Origin: Gammaproteobacteria bacterium | GTDB lineage: Bacteria > Pseudomonadota > Gammaproteobacteria > Thiohalobacterales > Thiohalobacteraceae | Direction: 5' to 3' | Length of the DNA stretch: 11,972 nt | NCBI GenBank assembly: GCA_016214925.1 | Contig: JACRMO010000058.1 | Coordinates: 1-11,972, forward strand | Notes under the pieces: model-generated | Seen by the model: only the letters and a program-made list of their open reading frames with translations | What the model was told of the DNA's origin: nothing | Databases searched by the model: none | Shown: positions 1-6,479 of the stretch, one piece after another | Numbering within the stretch: the first letter of the stretch is position 1 | How the letters are laid out: the number at the start of each line of letters is the position of its first letter | Translations under genes and position numbers: made by a program

Positions 1-854
1 AACGGTTCTTGTGCTGCGAGCGGTCGCTCTGGCACGCCACCACGATACCGCTCGGAATATGCGTGATGCGGATCGCCGATTCGGTGCGGTTGACGTGCTG
101 ACCGCCGGCGCCGCTGGCGCGGTAGGTGTCGACCTTGAGGTCGGCGGGATTGATGTCGACCTCGAAACTGTCGTCGATCTCGGGCGAAACGAATACCGCG
201 GCGAATGAGGTGTGACGACGGTTGCCCGAATCGAACGGTGATTTGCGTACCAAACGGTGTACACCAATCTCAGTACGCAGCCAGCCAAACGCATACGCAC
301 CGTCGATTTTCACCGTGGCGCTCTTGATACCCGCCACTTCGCCGGCGGTCGCCTCGATGATCTCGGTTTTGAAGCCGCGCCGCTCGGCCCAGCGCAGGTA
401 CATGCGCAGCAGCATCTCCGCCCAGTCCTGCGCCTCGGTGCCGCCGGAGCCGGCCTGGATATCGAGGAAGGCGTTGTTCGGGTCCATTTCGCCGGAAAAC
501 ATGCGGCGAAATTCGAGTTCGGCGACTTGTTTTTCCAGCGTGGCGAGATCGACACGCACGGATTCCACGGTCGCTTCGTCATCCTCTTCGCCCGCCATCT
601 GCACCAGCTCTTCGGCGTCGTTGAGTTTGTCGCCCATCACGCCGAGCGTCAGTACGATCTCTTCCAGGCGCGCATGCTCGCGGCCGAGTTCCTGGGCACG
701 TTCGGGATTGTCCCAGACGTTGGACTGTTCCAGCTCGCGGTTTACTTCTTCGAGGCGTTCGCGTTTGCCGGCGTAGTCAAAGATACCCCCTCAGGGTCTC
801 AGAACGGCCCTTGAGGTCTTTGATGGTGTTGAGGACGGGATTGATTTCCAACAT
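1..854 (-). CDS. prfB: Peptide chain release factor 2 (RF2), 3' end cut by window
   Basis: RF2 recognises UAA and UGA stop codons in the ribosomal A site and triggers peptide release. The ATG at 854-852 opens a 25-codon zero frame (MLEINPVLNTIKDLKGRSET, then LRGYL) that ends at an in-frame TGA (779-777). The rest of the protein reads on from 778 in the +1 frame, so the coding join is 854-780 plus 778-1. Counting through the shift, the stop-codon-reading tripeptide SPF is at residues 205-207 (bases 241-233) and the catalytic GGQ at 250-252 (bases 106-98), the same numbers as in E. coli RF2. Residue 246 is Ala, the usual residue rather than the Thr of E. coli K-12. About 284 residues are visible; roughly 80 C-terminal residues lie left of the window. 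No clear Shine-Dalgarno precedes the ATG. A TACAAT -10-like hexamer lies at 894-889 without a convincing -35. The gene is separated from aroG by 133 bp, so it may have its own promoter. Confidence 0.96.
777..791 (-). promoter_or_regulatory. RF2 programmed +1 frameshift site
   Basis: Read on the minus strand the site is AGG GGG TAT CTT TGA C. It has the Shine-Dalgarno-like AGGGGG stimulator (791-786), the slippery CTT codon (782-780), the in-frame TGA (779-777) and the following C. These are the elements of the classical RF2 site. When RF2 is scarce the ribosome pauses at UGA, slips one base forward and makes full-length RF2; when RF2 is plentiful it terminates after 25 codons. Frame continuity on both sides of the slip supports this directly. 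The regulatory behaviour is known from E. coli and inferred here. Confidence 0.95.
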
Positions 855-950
855 GACGATTCACTGCCCAGAGTGCGTAAAGGCGCAGATTGTACACTAG
901 CCGCGCCGCTTTACCGCACTAGAGGGCGGCCAGGAATGGATGGGGTGAAT

Positions 951-984
951 TCGGGTGGTTTGCTAGCGCTCGACCCAGGCTACA
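951..984. repeat. Possible degenerate REP-like element after aroG
   Basis: Immediately after the aroG stop, the minus strand reads GTAGCCTGGGTCGAGCGCTA followed by GCAAACCACCC. The left half resembles, from memory, a dispersed proteobacterial repeat whose full form is a hairpin closing with a CCCAGGC arm. Here that right arm has decayed, so only a weak stem remains and there is no U-tract. It may be a remnant, or a poor terminator for aroG. The rest of the 855-987 gap holds nothing else I can name with confidence. Confidence 0.25.
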
Positions 985-987
985 TGT

Positions 988-2070
988 TCAGGAAGCCGCC
1001 TTGGTGTTTTTGCCCCGCCGCCGCGCACGTGCGCCTTCGGCGAGTACCTCGAGCAGCTTGACGCTGTCATCCCAGCCGATACAGGCATCGGTAATGCTCT
1101 GGCCATAAGCCAGCGACTGCCCCGGCCGTACGTCCTGACGACCGGCCTGCAAATGACTTTCGATCATGGCGCCGATGATGGCGCGGTTGCCGGCGGCGAC
1201 CTGGGCCGCGACATCTTGCCCGACATCCAGCTGGCGCTGATGATCCTTGAGGCTGTTGGCATGACTGAAATCGACCATCAGCCGTGCATCGAGCCCAGCC
1301 GACTTCAGCTCGCTGATCGCCTTGGCGACGCTGGTTGCATCGTAATTCGGCTGTTTGCCGCCGCGCAGGATGATGTGGCAATCCGGGTTGCCCGCCGTGG
1401 TGAAAATCGCCGAGCGACCTTCCTTGGTCAGCGACAGGAAGTGATGCGGCTGCGAGGCGGAACGGATGGCGTCGACCGCGACCTTGAGCGTACCGTCGGT
1501 ACCGTTCTTGAAACCCACCGGGCAAGACAGGCCCGAGGCGAGTTCGCGGTGCACCTGGCTCTCGGTCGTCCGCGCGCCGATCGCGCCCCAGCTCACCAGA
1601 TCCGCGACATATTGCGGGCTGACCAGATCCAGAAATTCGGTCGCCGCCGGCACGCTCATTTCGTTGAGATCGAGCAGGAGCTTACGGGCGATGCGCAGGC
1701 CTTCGTTGATTTTGAAACTGCCGTCCAGGTTCGGATCGTTGATCAAGCCTTTCCAGCCGACCGTGGTACGTGGCTTCTCGAAATAGACGCGCATGACAAT
1801 CAGCAGATCATCGCTCAAGCGCGCGCGCATGAGTTTCAAACGCTCCGCATATTCCAGCGCCGCGCGCGGATCGTGGATGGAACACGGTCCGATGATAACC
1901 AGCAGGCGATCATCCTTGCCGGTGAGAATGTCGTGGATTGCACGGCGGGTGGCAATGATCATACTCGCGGCGGATTCGCTGACCGGAAACGCCTCGTGGA
2001 GCCCCACCGGCGGGGTCACTTCCTGGATATTCAGGATGCGTAGATCGTCTGTACCGTACTGGTTCGTCAT
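988..2070 (-). CDS. aroG: 3-deoxy-7-phosphoheptulonate (DAHP) synthase, class I, AroG type
   Basis: This enzyme condenses phosphoenolpyruvate with erythrose 4-phosphate, the first step of the shikimate pathway, in the cytoplasm. With the ATG at 2070 the product is 360 residues (E. coli AroG 350). The TTG-initiated extension to 2130 adds 20 residues with no family resemblance. The chosen start gives MTNQYGTDDLRI, matching the AroG N-terminus, although no strong Shine-Dalgarno precedes it. Visible signatures are GPCSIHD (around 61-67), the MRVYFEKPRTTVGWKGLIND block (93-112), TTESQVHRELASGLSCPVGF (168-187) and RGGKQPNY (236-243). The four metal ligands fall at Cys63, His270, Glu304 and Asp328, equivalent to E. 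coli Cys61, His268, Glu302 and Asp326. Ser213 lines up with AroG Ser211, where tyrosine-sensitive AroF has Gly, so phenylalanine feedback is the better guess. A basic C-terminal tail of about ten residues is extra. It is flanked by mlaA and prfB with gaps of 289 and 133 bp, so it is probably a single-gene unit. No TyrR box was recognised. Confidence 0.95.
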   Translation of the reverse strand: MTNQYGTDDLRILNIQEVTPPVGLHEAFPVSESAASMIIATRRAIHDILTGKDDRLLVIIGPCSIHDPRAALEYAERLKLMRARLSDDLLIVMRVYFEKPRTTVGWKGLINDPNLDGSFKINEGLRIARKLLLDLNEMSVPAATEFLDLVSPQYVADLVSWGAIGARTTESQVHRELASGLSCPVGFKNGTDGTLKVAVDAIRSASQPHHFLSLTKEGRSAIFTTAGNPDCHIILRGGKQPNYDATSVAKAISELKSAGLDARLMVDFSHANSLKDHQRQLDVGQDVAAQVAAGNRAIIGAMIESHLQAGRQDVRPGQSLAYGQSITDACIGWDDSVKLLEVLAEGARARRRGKNTKAAS

Positions 2071-2359
2071 ATGCCATACCAAACGCAGACCGCCGGGGTC
2101 GGGTTGTCCCGGTACGGTGCATAGTCTCAAGTAATTAAGTGTGTTTGCGCCGCGTGCCCCACGTCAACATAGGGGTCAACATTAGGTTCAACGTGAGAGC
2201 CCGCGTGGGCAGGATCGCATTATCCCAAAAGTCGGGCGGGCTGTCAGGCCTCGTGCCGGTCCAGGCGAGGATGATAGTGCCGTCCGGACGTCCCACGCGG
2301 CACCCTGTGATCGCGACAATGCCCATCAGCCAACCAGCGACAGAGGCGCCGCGCCGGAA
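2071..2359. other. Intergenic region between mlaA and aroG
   Basis: This 289-bp gap must carry the aroG leader and any mlaA terminator, but I cannot identify a convincing promoter or a stem with a U-tract. It contains the 12-nt tandem repeat described separately and a minus-strand 63-codon open frame (2326-2135) that lacks a Shine-Dalgarno and ends in repeat-derived sequence. I do not support that frame as a gene. Confidence 0.5.
2163..2198. repeat. Three-copy 12-nt tandem repeat
   Basis: Three units follow each other at an exact 12-nt period on the plus strand: GTCAACATAGGG, GTCAACATTAGG and TTCAACGTGAGA. The TCAAC core falls at 2164, 2176 and 2188. The third copy has drifted. It lies about 95-130 bp upstream of the aroG start. 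No function is evident; a spaced protein-binding site or a minisatellite remnant are both possible. Confidence 0.7.
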
Positions 2360-3076
2360 TCACTCCTCGTCCTCATCGAACTTCACGGGCGGCGGGTTGC
2401 CATCATAGATGCGATTCCAGCGTAGCTGCCGGTAGGCCTCACGGGTGAAGAGATAGTTGTCCAATGCGGCGGTGTCACGCACCTTGGTGGCGCTGAGTAG
2501 ATTTGCGCGCGTATCCACGGTGCGTAGGCCACTCAACCCATTGCGCTCACGTACTTCATCACGCCGTGAGACCGCATCGAATTGGTAGTCGCCAAGCTTG
2601 CCGGCCGTGTCGCGCACGGTACTGGGACCGAGAAGCGGCAACACCACATACCAACCTTCGCCTATACCCCAGTGCCCGAATGTTTGGCCGAAATCCTCGT
2701 TATGCTTGGTTAACCCCATCTGACTGGCGGGATCGAACAACCCGAAGAGTCCAATCGTTGAGTTCACCAGAAAACGTCCGGTGTCGGATACGCCCTCTTT
2801 ACCCTTGCCTTGCAGCAGTTGGTTCACGATAACCAGTGGTTCACCAAGATTGCCGAAAAAATTTGTGACGCTACTACGCGCAGTTGCGGGCACGACCTTT
2901 TCATAACCTTGCGCGGCAGGTTTGAAGATCGCGCGGTCGACCTTATCATTGAACGAATCAACAACCCGATTGACAGGCTCGAGCGGGTCGCTGACATCTT
3001 CCTGTGGCGGTGTATTTGCGCACGCGCCAAGACTGCAGAGCGTGGCCATCGCAACAATGCTAGGTATCCCTTTCAT
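2360..3076 (-). CDS. mlaA: Outer-membrane phospholipid-retrieval lipoprotein MlaA (VacJ)
   Basis: MlaA sits in the inner leaflet of the outer membrane and, with porins and the Mla transport chain, removes phospholipids that have reached the outer leaflet. The ATG at 3076 gives a 238-residue precursor with a short lipoprotein signal, MKGIPSIVAMATLCSLGAC. The lipobox is LGAC and Cys19 becomes the lipidated first residue. The +2 residue is Ala rather than Asp, consistent with outer-membrane sorting. An upstream ATG at 3094 would add six residues, but its AGGGA abuts the ATG, whereas 3076 is preceded by AAGGCAGG at a workable distance. The mature part carries the family core: DPLEPVNRVVDSFND, FFGNLGEPLVIVNQLLQGK and an NEDFGQTFGHWGIGEG stretch before YVVLPLLGPSTVRDT. 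The C-terminus is acidic (FDEDEE). The mlaFEDCB transporter genes are not in the window, and unlinked mlaA is common. It is preceded by the tRNA-Pro terminator-like hairpin, so it is probably transcribed separately. Confidence 0.94.
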   Translation of the reverse strand: MKGIPSIVAMATLCSLGACANTPPQEDVSDPLEPVNRVVDSFNDKVDRAIFKPAAQGYEKVVPATARSSVTNFFGNLGEPLVIVNQLLQGKGKEGVSDTGRFLVNSTIGLFGLFDPASQMGLTKHNEDFGQTFGHWGIGEGWYVVLPLLGPSTVRDTAGKLGDYQFDAVSRRDEVRERNGLSGLRTVDTRANLLSATKVRDTAALDNYLFTREAYRQLRWNRIYDGNPPPVKFDEDEE

Positions 3077-3115
3077 TCCAACCTGCCTTTGCATTCCCTG
3101 AGATTAATGACAGAT

Positions 3116-3121
3116 AGTATA
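3116..3121 (-). promoter_or_regulatory. Possible -10 box for mlaA
   Basis: The minus strand reads TATACT at 3121-3116, 39 bp upstream of the mlaA ATG and downstream of the tRNA-Pro terminator-like hairpin. This is where a promoter for mlaA is expected. No good -35 hexamer lies at 16-18 bp, so the call rests on one five-of-six hexamer and position only. Confidence 0.3.
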
Positions 3122-3217
3122 TTCCGTGCCAGCGTCGGCGGAACTCTCCGAACAGCGGCATTCAGGGTGGAAAACTTGATATTGCCGCGGAGTAAGCCTT
3201 GTCCAAACATAAATGGA

Positions 3218-3240
3218 AAGAGCGGCACATGGCCGCTCTT
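3218..3240 (-). terminator. Hairpin terminator after tRNA-Pro
   Basis: A perfect 9-bp stem, AAGAGCGGC pairing with GCCGCTCTT, has a five-base loop. It starts 12 bp after the encoded CCA of tRNA-Pro. On the minus strand it is followed by TCCATTTAT, a weak U-tract (the stem itself ends CTCTT). Location and stem strength argue for Rho-independent termination of the tRNA transcript, or at least a 3' processing boundary. Confidence 0.75.
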
Positions 3241-3250
3241 GGATCGAAAG

Positions 3251-3328
<78 letters not shown>

Positions 3329-3378
3329 AGAATTACATCCGTGAGTCTTAAAATCTGCTGGCCTCACAAGGAGGCGCA

Positions 3379-3407
3379 ATCATACCCGAATCACGGCAGC
3401 GTGAAAA
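3379..3407 (-). promoter_or_regulatory. Likely promoter of tRNA-Pro
   Basis: On the minus strand TTTTCA (3407-3402, four of six to consensus) and TATGAT (3384-3379, five of six) are separated by 17 bp. The discriminator after the -10 is GC-rich (TGCGCCTCC), as in stringently controlled tRNA promoters. The start point would fall near 3372, inside a small GCCTC/GAGGC hairpin (3361-3375), giving a leader of about 45 nt before the tRNA. Confidence 0.55.
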
Positions 3408-3417
3408 CGCACCCGAA

Positions 3418-3774
3418 TCAGCGTCGCAGCAATTGCAGGAGCTCTTCCAATTCCTGGCGCATCTGCCGGATGATTTGCAGGCTTTGGGTAACATCCTCCT
3501 TGGCTTGATCTCCAGACAAACGCTGCCGCGCTCCACCGATGGTGAAGCCCTGCTCATAGAGCAGACCGCGGATCTGTCGGATCATGATCACGTCATGCCG
3601 CTGATAGTAACGACGGTTGCCGCGACGCTTCACCGGCTTGAGTTGTGGAAATTCCTGCTCCCAGTAACGCAACACATGCGGCTTAACGCCGCAGAGCTCG
3701 CTTACCTCACCGATGGTGAAATAGCGTTTACCCGGGATGACCGGCAGTACATCGTTATTGCTGGCTTCCAGCAT
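3418..3774 (-). CDS. MerR-family DNA-binding regulator of the ihfA-linked type
   Basis: A 118-residue protein with an N-terminal winged helix-turn-helix: YFTIGEVSELCGVKPHVLRY starts near residue 18, then WEQEFPQLKPVKRRGNRRYY and a second helical part, LLYEQGFTIGGARQRL. The C-terminus (about 95-118, IIRQMRQELEELLQLLRR) looks like a short coiled coil for dimerisation. There is no effector domain and no cysteine cluster for metal binding, so the inducer, if any, cannot be named. The start at 3774 overlaps the end of ihfA by 20 nt. It has an AGAGG Shine-Dalgarno and gives the MLEASNNDVLPVIPGKRYFT beginning that I recall from Pseudomonas homologues. The overlap implies co-transcription and probably translational coupling with ihfA. 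The target genes are unknown to me. Confidence 0.92.
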   Translation of the reverse strand: MLEASNNDVLPVIPGKRYFTIGEVSELCGVKPHVLRYWEQEFPQLKPVKRRGNRRYYQRHDVIMIRQIRGLLYEQGFTIGGARQRLSGDQAKEDVTQSLQIIRQMRQELEELLQLLRR

Positions 3775-4054
3775 ACGCCTCTACTCTGGATTTGAGTTTC
3801 TGGCCTGGTCTAAATGTCACAACCCGCCGGGCAGTAATCGGGATTTCCTCACCCGTCTTCGGGTTGCGACCAGGGCGCTTGTTCTTGTCGCGAAGATCGA
3901 AATTACCGAATCCAGACAGTTTCACCTGGCTTCCATTTTCCAGCGCCAAGCGAACTTCCTCGAAAAACATCTCGACGAGTTCCTTAGCCTCACGTTTGTT
4001 CAGGCCCAGTTCTTCGAACAATTTTTCGGCCAGTTCCGCCTTGGTCAGCGCCAT
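3755..4054 (-). CDS. ihfA: Integration host factor subunit alpha
   Basis: IHF alpha pairs with IHF beta to bind and sharply bend DNA at specific sites, acting in transcription, replication and recombination. The 99-residue product matches the family length. It shows the N-terminal helices (MALTKAELAEKLFEELGLNK), the GSQVKLSGFGNFDLRDK core and the DNA-intercalating arm RPGRNPKTGEEIPI. Pro65 of that arm is the residue that inserts between base pairs in E. coli IHF. The short C-terminus after SRVEAY is typical of alpha rather than of HU. An AAGGGAG Shine-Dalgarno (4072-4066) overlaps the pheT stop and lies 11 nt before the ATG, and the gap to pheT is 8 bp. It therefore belongs to the pheST transcript. 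The beta subunit gene is not in the window. Confidence 0.97.
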   Translation of the reverse strand: MALTKAELAEKLFEELGLNKREAKELVEMFFEEVRLALENGSQVKLSGFGNFDLRDKNKRPGRNPKTGEEIPITARRVVTFRPGQKLKSRVEAYAGSQQ

Positions 4055-4062
4055 AATACGGT

Positions 4063-6441
4063 TTACTCCCTTAAGGTTGCTCCAAACTTAGCGTTCAGAG
4101 CGGTCTGTACTTGAACCAGGACCGCCTCAACATCTTGTTCGGTTAGTGTGCGGGACGAATCCTGTAGAATCAACCCTAAAGCTATGCTTTTTCGTCCCGA
4201 TTCTATAGCCTTGCCGTGATACAGGTCGAACAGGCTCAGATCCTGTAAGAGAGGGCCGGCAGCGGCGCGAACACTTGTATAAATATCCGCTGCTGCCACA
4301 GACTGAGGCAAGATAAAAGCCAGATCACGCCGGATCGCGGGATAGCGTGAAATCTCGTGAAAGATCGGTAAACAACCGATTTCAAAGCCCTTTACAGCTA
4401 TTTCAAATATAAAAGTAGCTTCGGGTATTGCCAAAGACTTAGCCAGTTCTGGGTGAAGCATACCCAGCCAACCGATGGGCAAGCCATGCCGCTGTATACA
4501 GGCCGTTTGCCCAGGGTGTAGGGCGGCATGCTGTCCAACGATGAATTGGAATTCGCCTGCACAGCCGCCCGCCATCAACAGTGTCTCAACATCCGCCTTG
4601 GTATCGAAGAAATCCAACTCAGTCGACGCGGAGCCCCACTGCTCCGGTAAGCGGCCTCCACACACCAAACCACCTATATAGTATTCTTGTTTTAAACCAG
4701 TATCTTGAAGAACATAAGTAAGGCCACACTCAAACAAGCGGATACGTGTTTGTTGACGATTTAGATTGTGTTGCGCGCTCTTCAGCAATCCCGGCCAGAG
4801 GCTGGTACGCATGACCGACATTTCCGACGATATCGGATTGGCCAGCACAACCGGTGTGCCTGTTGGATCAATCGCCGCTTGCAAGTCCGGTTCCACGAAG
4901 CTGTAGGTAATCGCCTCCTGATAGCCCCGTTGGACGAGAATTTCACGCCACTGCGCGATACCCACTACACCTTCAGGTCGTGCCAAGCCCTGCATTGCCG
5001 CCTTCGGACGGGTACTCGGCAGATGGTTGTAACCATGGATGCGACCTATATCCTCGATCAGGTCGGCCTCCAACGTCATATCGAAGCGGTATGAGGGCGG
5101 TATCACCTCCCAACCGTCATCCATCGGCTGCAACGTCGCACCGAGGCGATTAAGGATATCCGCAATCTCGGTATCCGGCAGATCGATTCCAAGCAAGCGC
5201 CGTACGCGGGTACGACGCAGTCGAATCGCGGTTCGTTTAGGCAGCAGATCAGAATGACAGACTTCCGTGATCGGCCCCGGTGTACCGCCGACCAACTCCA
5301 GCAGCAGCCCTGTCGCCCTTTCCATGGCGTGGCGCTGCAGATTGAAATCGACACCGCGTTCGAAGCGATATGAAGAATCCGTTTGCAGACCATAGCGACG
5401 GGCTCGTCCTGCCAATACTTCCGGGGCGAAGAAGGCGCATTCCAGAAATAAATCGCGGGTCGTCTCGCCGACCCCGGTATCTTCCCCGCCCATGACGCCG
5501 GCGATGGCCAGAATTTTGGACGCGTCTGCGATCACCAGAGTTTCCTTGTCCAGAGTGATACCGCGACCATCCAATAGCCGCATCGTCTCACCGGCGCGCG
5601 CATAGCGCACATCAACCTGCGTATTCAGTCGCGCCAGATCGAAGGCATGCATCGGCTGACCGAGTTCGAGAAGAATGTAATTGGTCACATCCACAAGCGG
5701 ACCGAGACTGCGAATACCACCTCGACGCAGTTTCTCGCGCATCCACAGCGGCGTTGTCGCCAGTGGATCGATGCCACGGATAACACGCCCCAGATAACGC
5801 GGGCACGCCTCGGGCGCCGACACCTGAATCGGAAATTGATCAGATATGCCAGGCTCGATCGTGGTCTGAACCGGCGCAGTCACCGTGGCACGATTCAACA
5901 CCGCGATTTCACGCGCGAGACCTGCAACACCCAGGCAATCACCACGATTCGGCGTGAAATCCACTTCGATAATCGCATCGTCCAGATGCAGATAGCTGCG
6001 GATATCGGCGCCGATGGGCGCGTCGAGCGGCAAGGCCATAAGGCCCACATGATCGTCGGCCAGCCCCAGTTCGCGTGCCGAGCAGAGCATGCCACTGGAT
6101 TCAACGCCCCGAAGCTTCGCCTTCTTGATCTTCAGATCTCCGGGCAATACCGCCCCTACCAATGCTGCCGGCACTTTCATCCCAGCACTTACATTCGGTG
6201 CGCCGCAGACGATTTGCAAGGTCTCGCCCGTGCCGGCATCCACTTGGCATACGCGCAATTTGTCGGCATCCGGATGCGCGGCTACGTCGAGTACGGCACC
6301 GACAACCACGCCAGTGAATACACCTGCGGCCGGATCAACAGCATCGACCTCCAAGCCCGCCATGGTCAATTGTGCGGCCAAGTCATCCGTGGAGATGCCT
6401 GGATTCACCCATTCACGCAACCAGTTTTCACTGAATTTCAT
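4063..6441 (-). CDS. pheT: Phenylalanyl-tRNA synthetase beta subunit
   Basis: PheT is the large subunit of the (alpha-beta)2 enzyme that charges tRNA-Phe. It recognises the tRNA and hydrolyses mischarged Tyr-tRNA-Phe. With the ATG at 6441 the product is 792 residues (E. coli 795) and begins MKFSENWLREWVNPGIS, almost as in E. coli. A TTG at 6462 would add seven unrelated residues encoded by a tandem repeat. Visible parts in order are the EMAP/OB-type tRNA-binding domain (about 40-150, with VCGAPNVSAGMKVPAALVGA and KLRGVESSGMLCSARELGL), the B3/B4 editing domain (about 200-400, LVDVTNYILLELGQPMHAFD), the B5 domain (about 405-480, PSYRFDMTLEADLIEDIGRI), the catalytic-like core, and a C-terminal FDX-ACB anticodon-binding domain (about 700-792, SRYPAIRRDLAFILP). 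The frame is intact. Oddly, no Shine-Dalgarno is visible: the 30 nt before the ATG are pyrimidine-rich repeat. Translation may depend on coupling to the pheS stop four bases upstream. Confidence 0.96.
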   Translation of the reverse strand: MKFSENWLREWVNPGISTDDLAAQLTMAGLEVDAVDPAAGVFTGVVVGAVLDVAAHPDADKLRVCQVDAGTGETLQIVCGAPNVSAGMKVPAALVGAVLPGDLKIKKAKLRGVESSGMLCSARELGLADDHVGLMALPLDAPIGADIRSYLHLDDAIIEVDFTPNRGDCLGVAGLAREIAVLNRATVTAPVQTTIEPGISDQFPIQVSAPEACPRYLGRVIRGIDPLATTPLWMREKLRRGGIRSLGPLVDVTNYILLELGQPMHAFDLARLNTQVDVRYARAGETMRLLDGRGITLDKETLVIADASKILAIAGVMGGEDTGVGETTRDLFLECAFFAPEVLAGRARRYGLQTDSSYRFERGVDFNLQRHAMERATGLLLELVGGTPGPITEVCHSDLLPKRTAIRLRRTRVRRLLGIDLPDTEIADILNRLGATLQPMDDGWEVIPPSYRFDMTLEADLIEDIGRIHGYNHLPSTRPKAAMQGLARPEGVVGIAQWREILVQRGYQEAITYSFVEPDLQAAIDPTGTPVVLANPISSEMSVMRTSLWPGLLKSAQHNLNRQQTRIRLFECGLTYVLQDTGLKQEYYIGGLVCGGRLPEQWGSASTELDFFDTKADVETLLMAGGCAGEFQFIVGQHAALHPGQTACIQRHGLPIGWLGMLHPELAKSLAIPEATFIFEIAVKGFEIGCLPIFHEISRYPAIRRDLAFILPQSVAAADIYTSVRAAAGPLLQDLSLFDLYHGKAIESGRKSIALGLILQDSSRTLTEQDVEAVLVQVQTALNAKFGATLRE

Positions 6442-6444
6442 AAG

Positions 6445-6479
6445 TTCAAATACAAGATGCAAGAGACAAGAGACAAGTC
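6445..6479. repeat. 7-nt CAAGA-core tandem repeat at the pheS-pheT junction
   Basis: On the plus strand the units are TTCAAAT, ACAAGAT, GCAAGAG, ACAAGAG and ACAAGTC, at an exact 7-nt period. The first and last units are degenerate. The repeat supplies the final codons of the abnormal pheS reading frame and the sequence just before the pheT ATG. It coincides with the point where conserved pheS sequence is lost. Confidence 0.75.

Noticed and set aside
257..814. Plus-strand frames of about 185 codons opposite prfB
   Set aside because: Antisense to RF2, which shows correct SPF and GGQ motifs at the expected residues.
1153..2043. Long plus-strand frame of 296 codons
   Set aside because: Antisense to aroG, whose coding sequence is unambiguous; codon-pattern shadow in GC-rich DNA.
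2135..2326. 63-codon minus-strand frame after mlaA
   Set aside because: No Shine-Dalgarno, no recognisable domain, and its C-terminus (LNLMLTPMLTW) is just the translation of the 12-nt repeat. Not supported as a gene.
3391..3404. TCACG/CGTGA hairpin as a terminator for the ihfA-merR transcript
   Set aside because: The stem is only 5 bp with no following U-tract on the minus strand, and it overlaps the tRNA-Pro promoter spacer.
6439..6462. Extended pheT start at TTG 6462
   Set aside because: The seven added residues come from the heptamer repeat; ATG 6441 reproduces the family N-terminus MKFSE-WLREWVNP.
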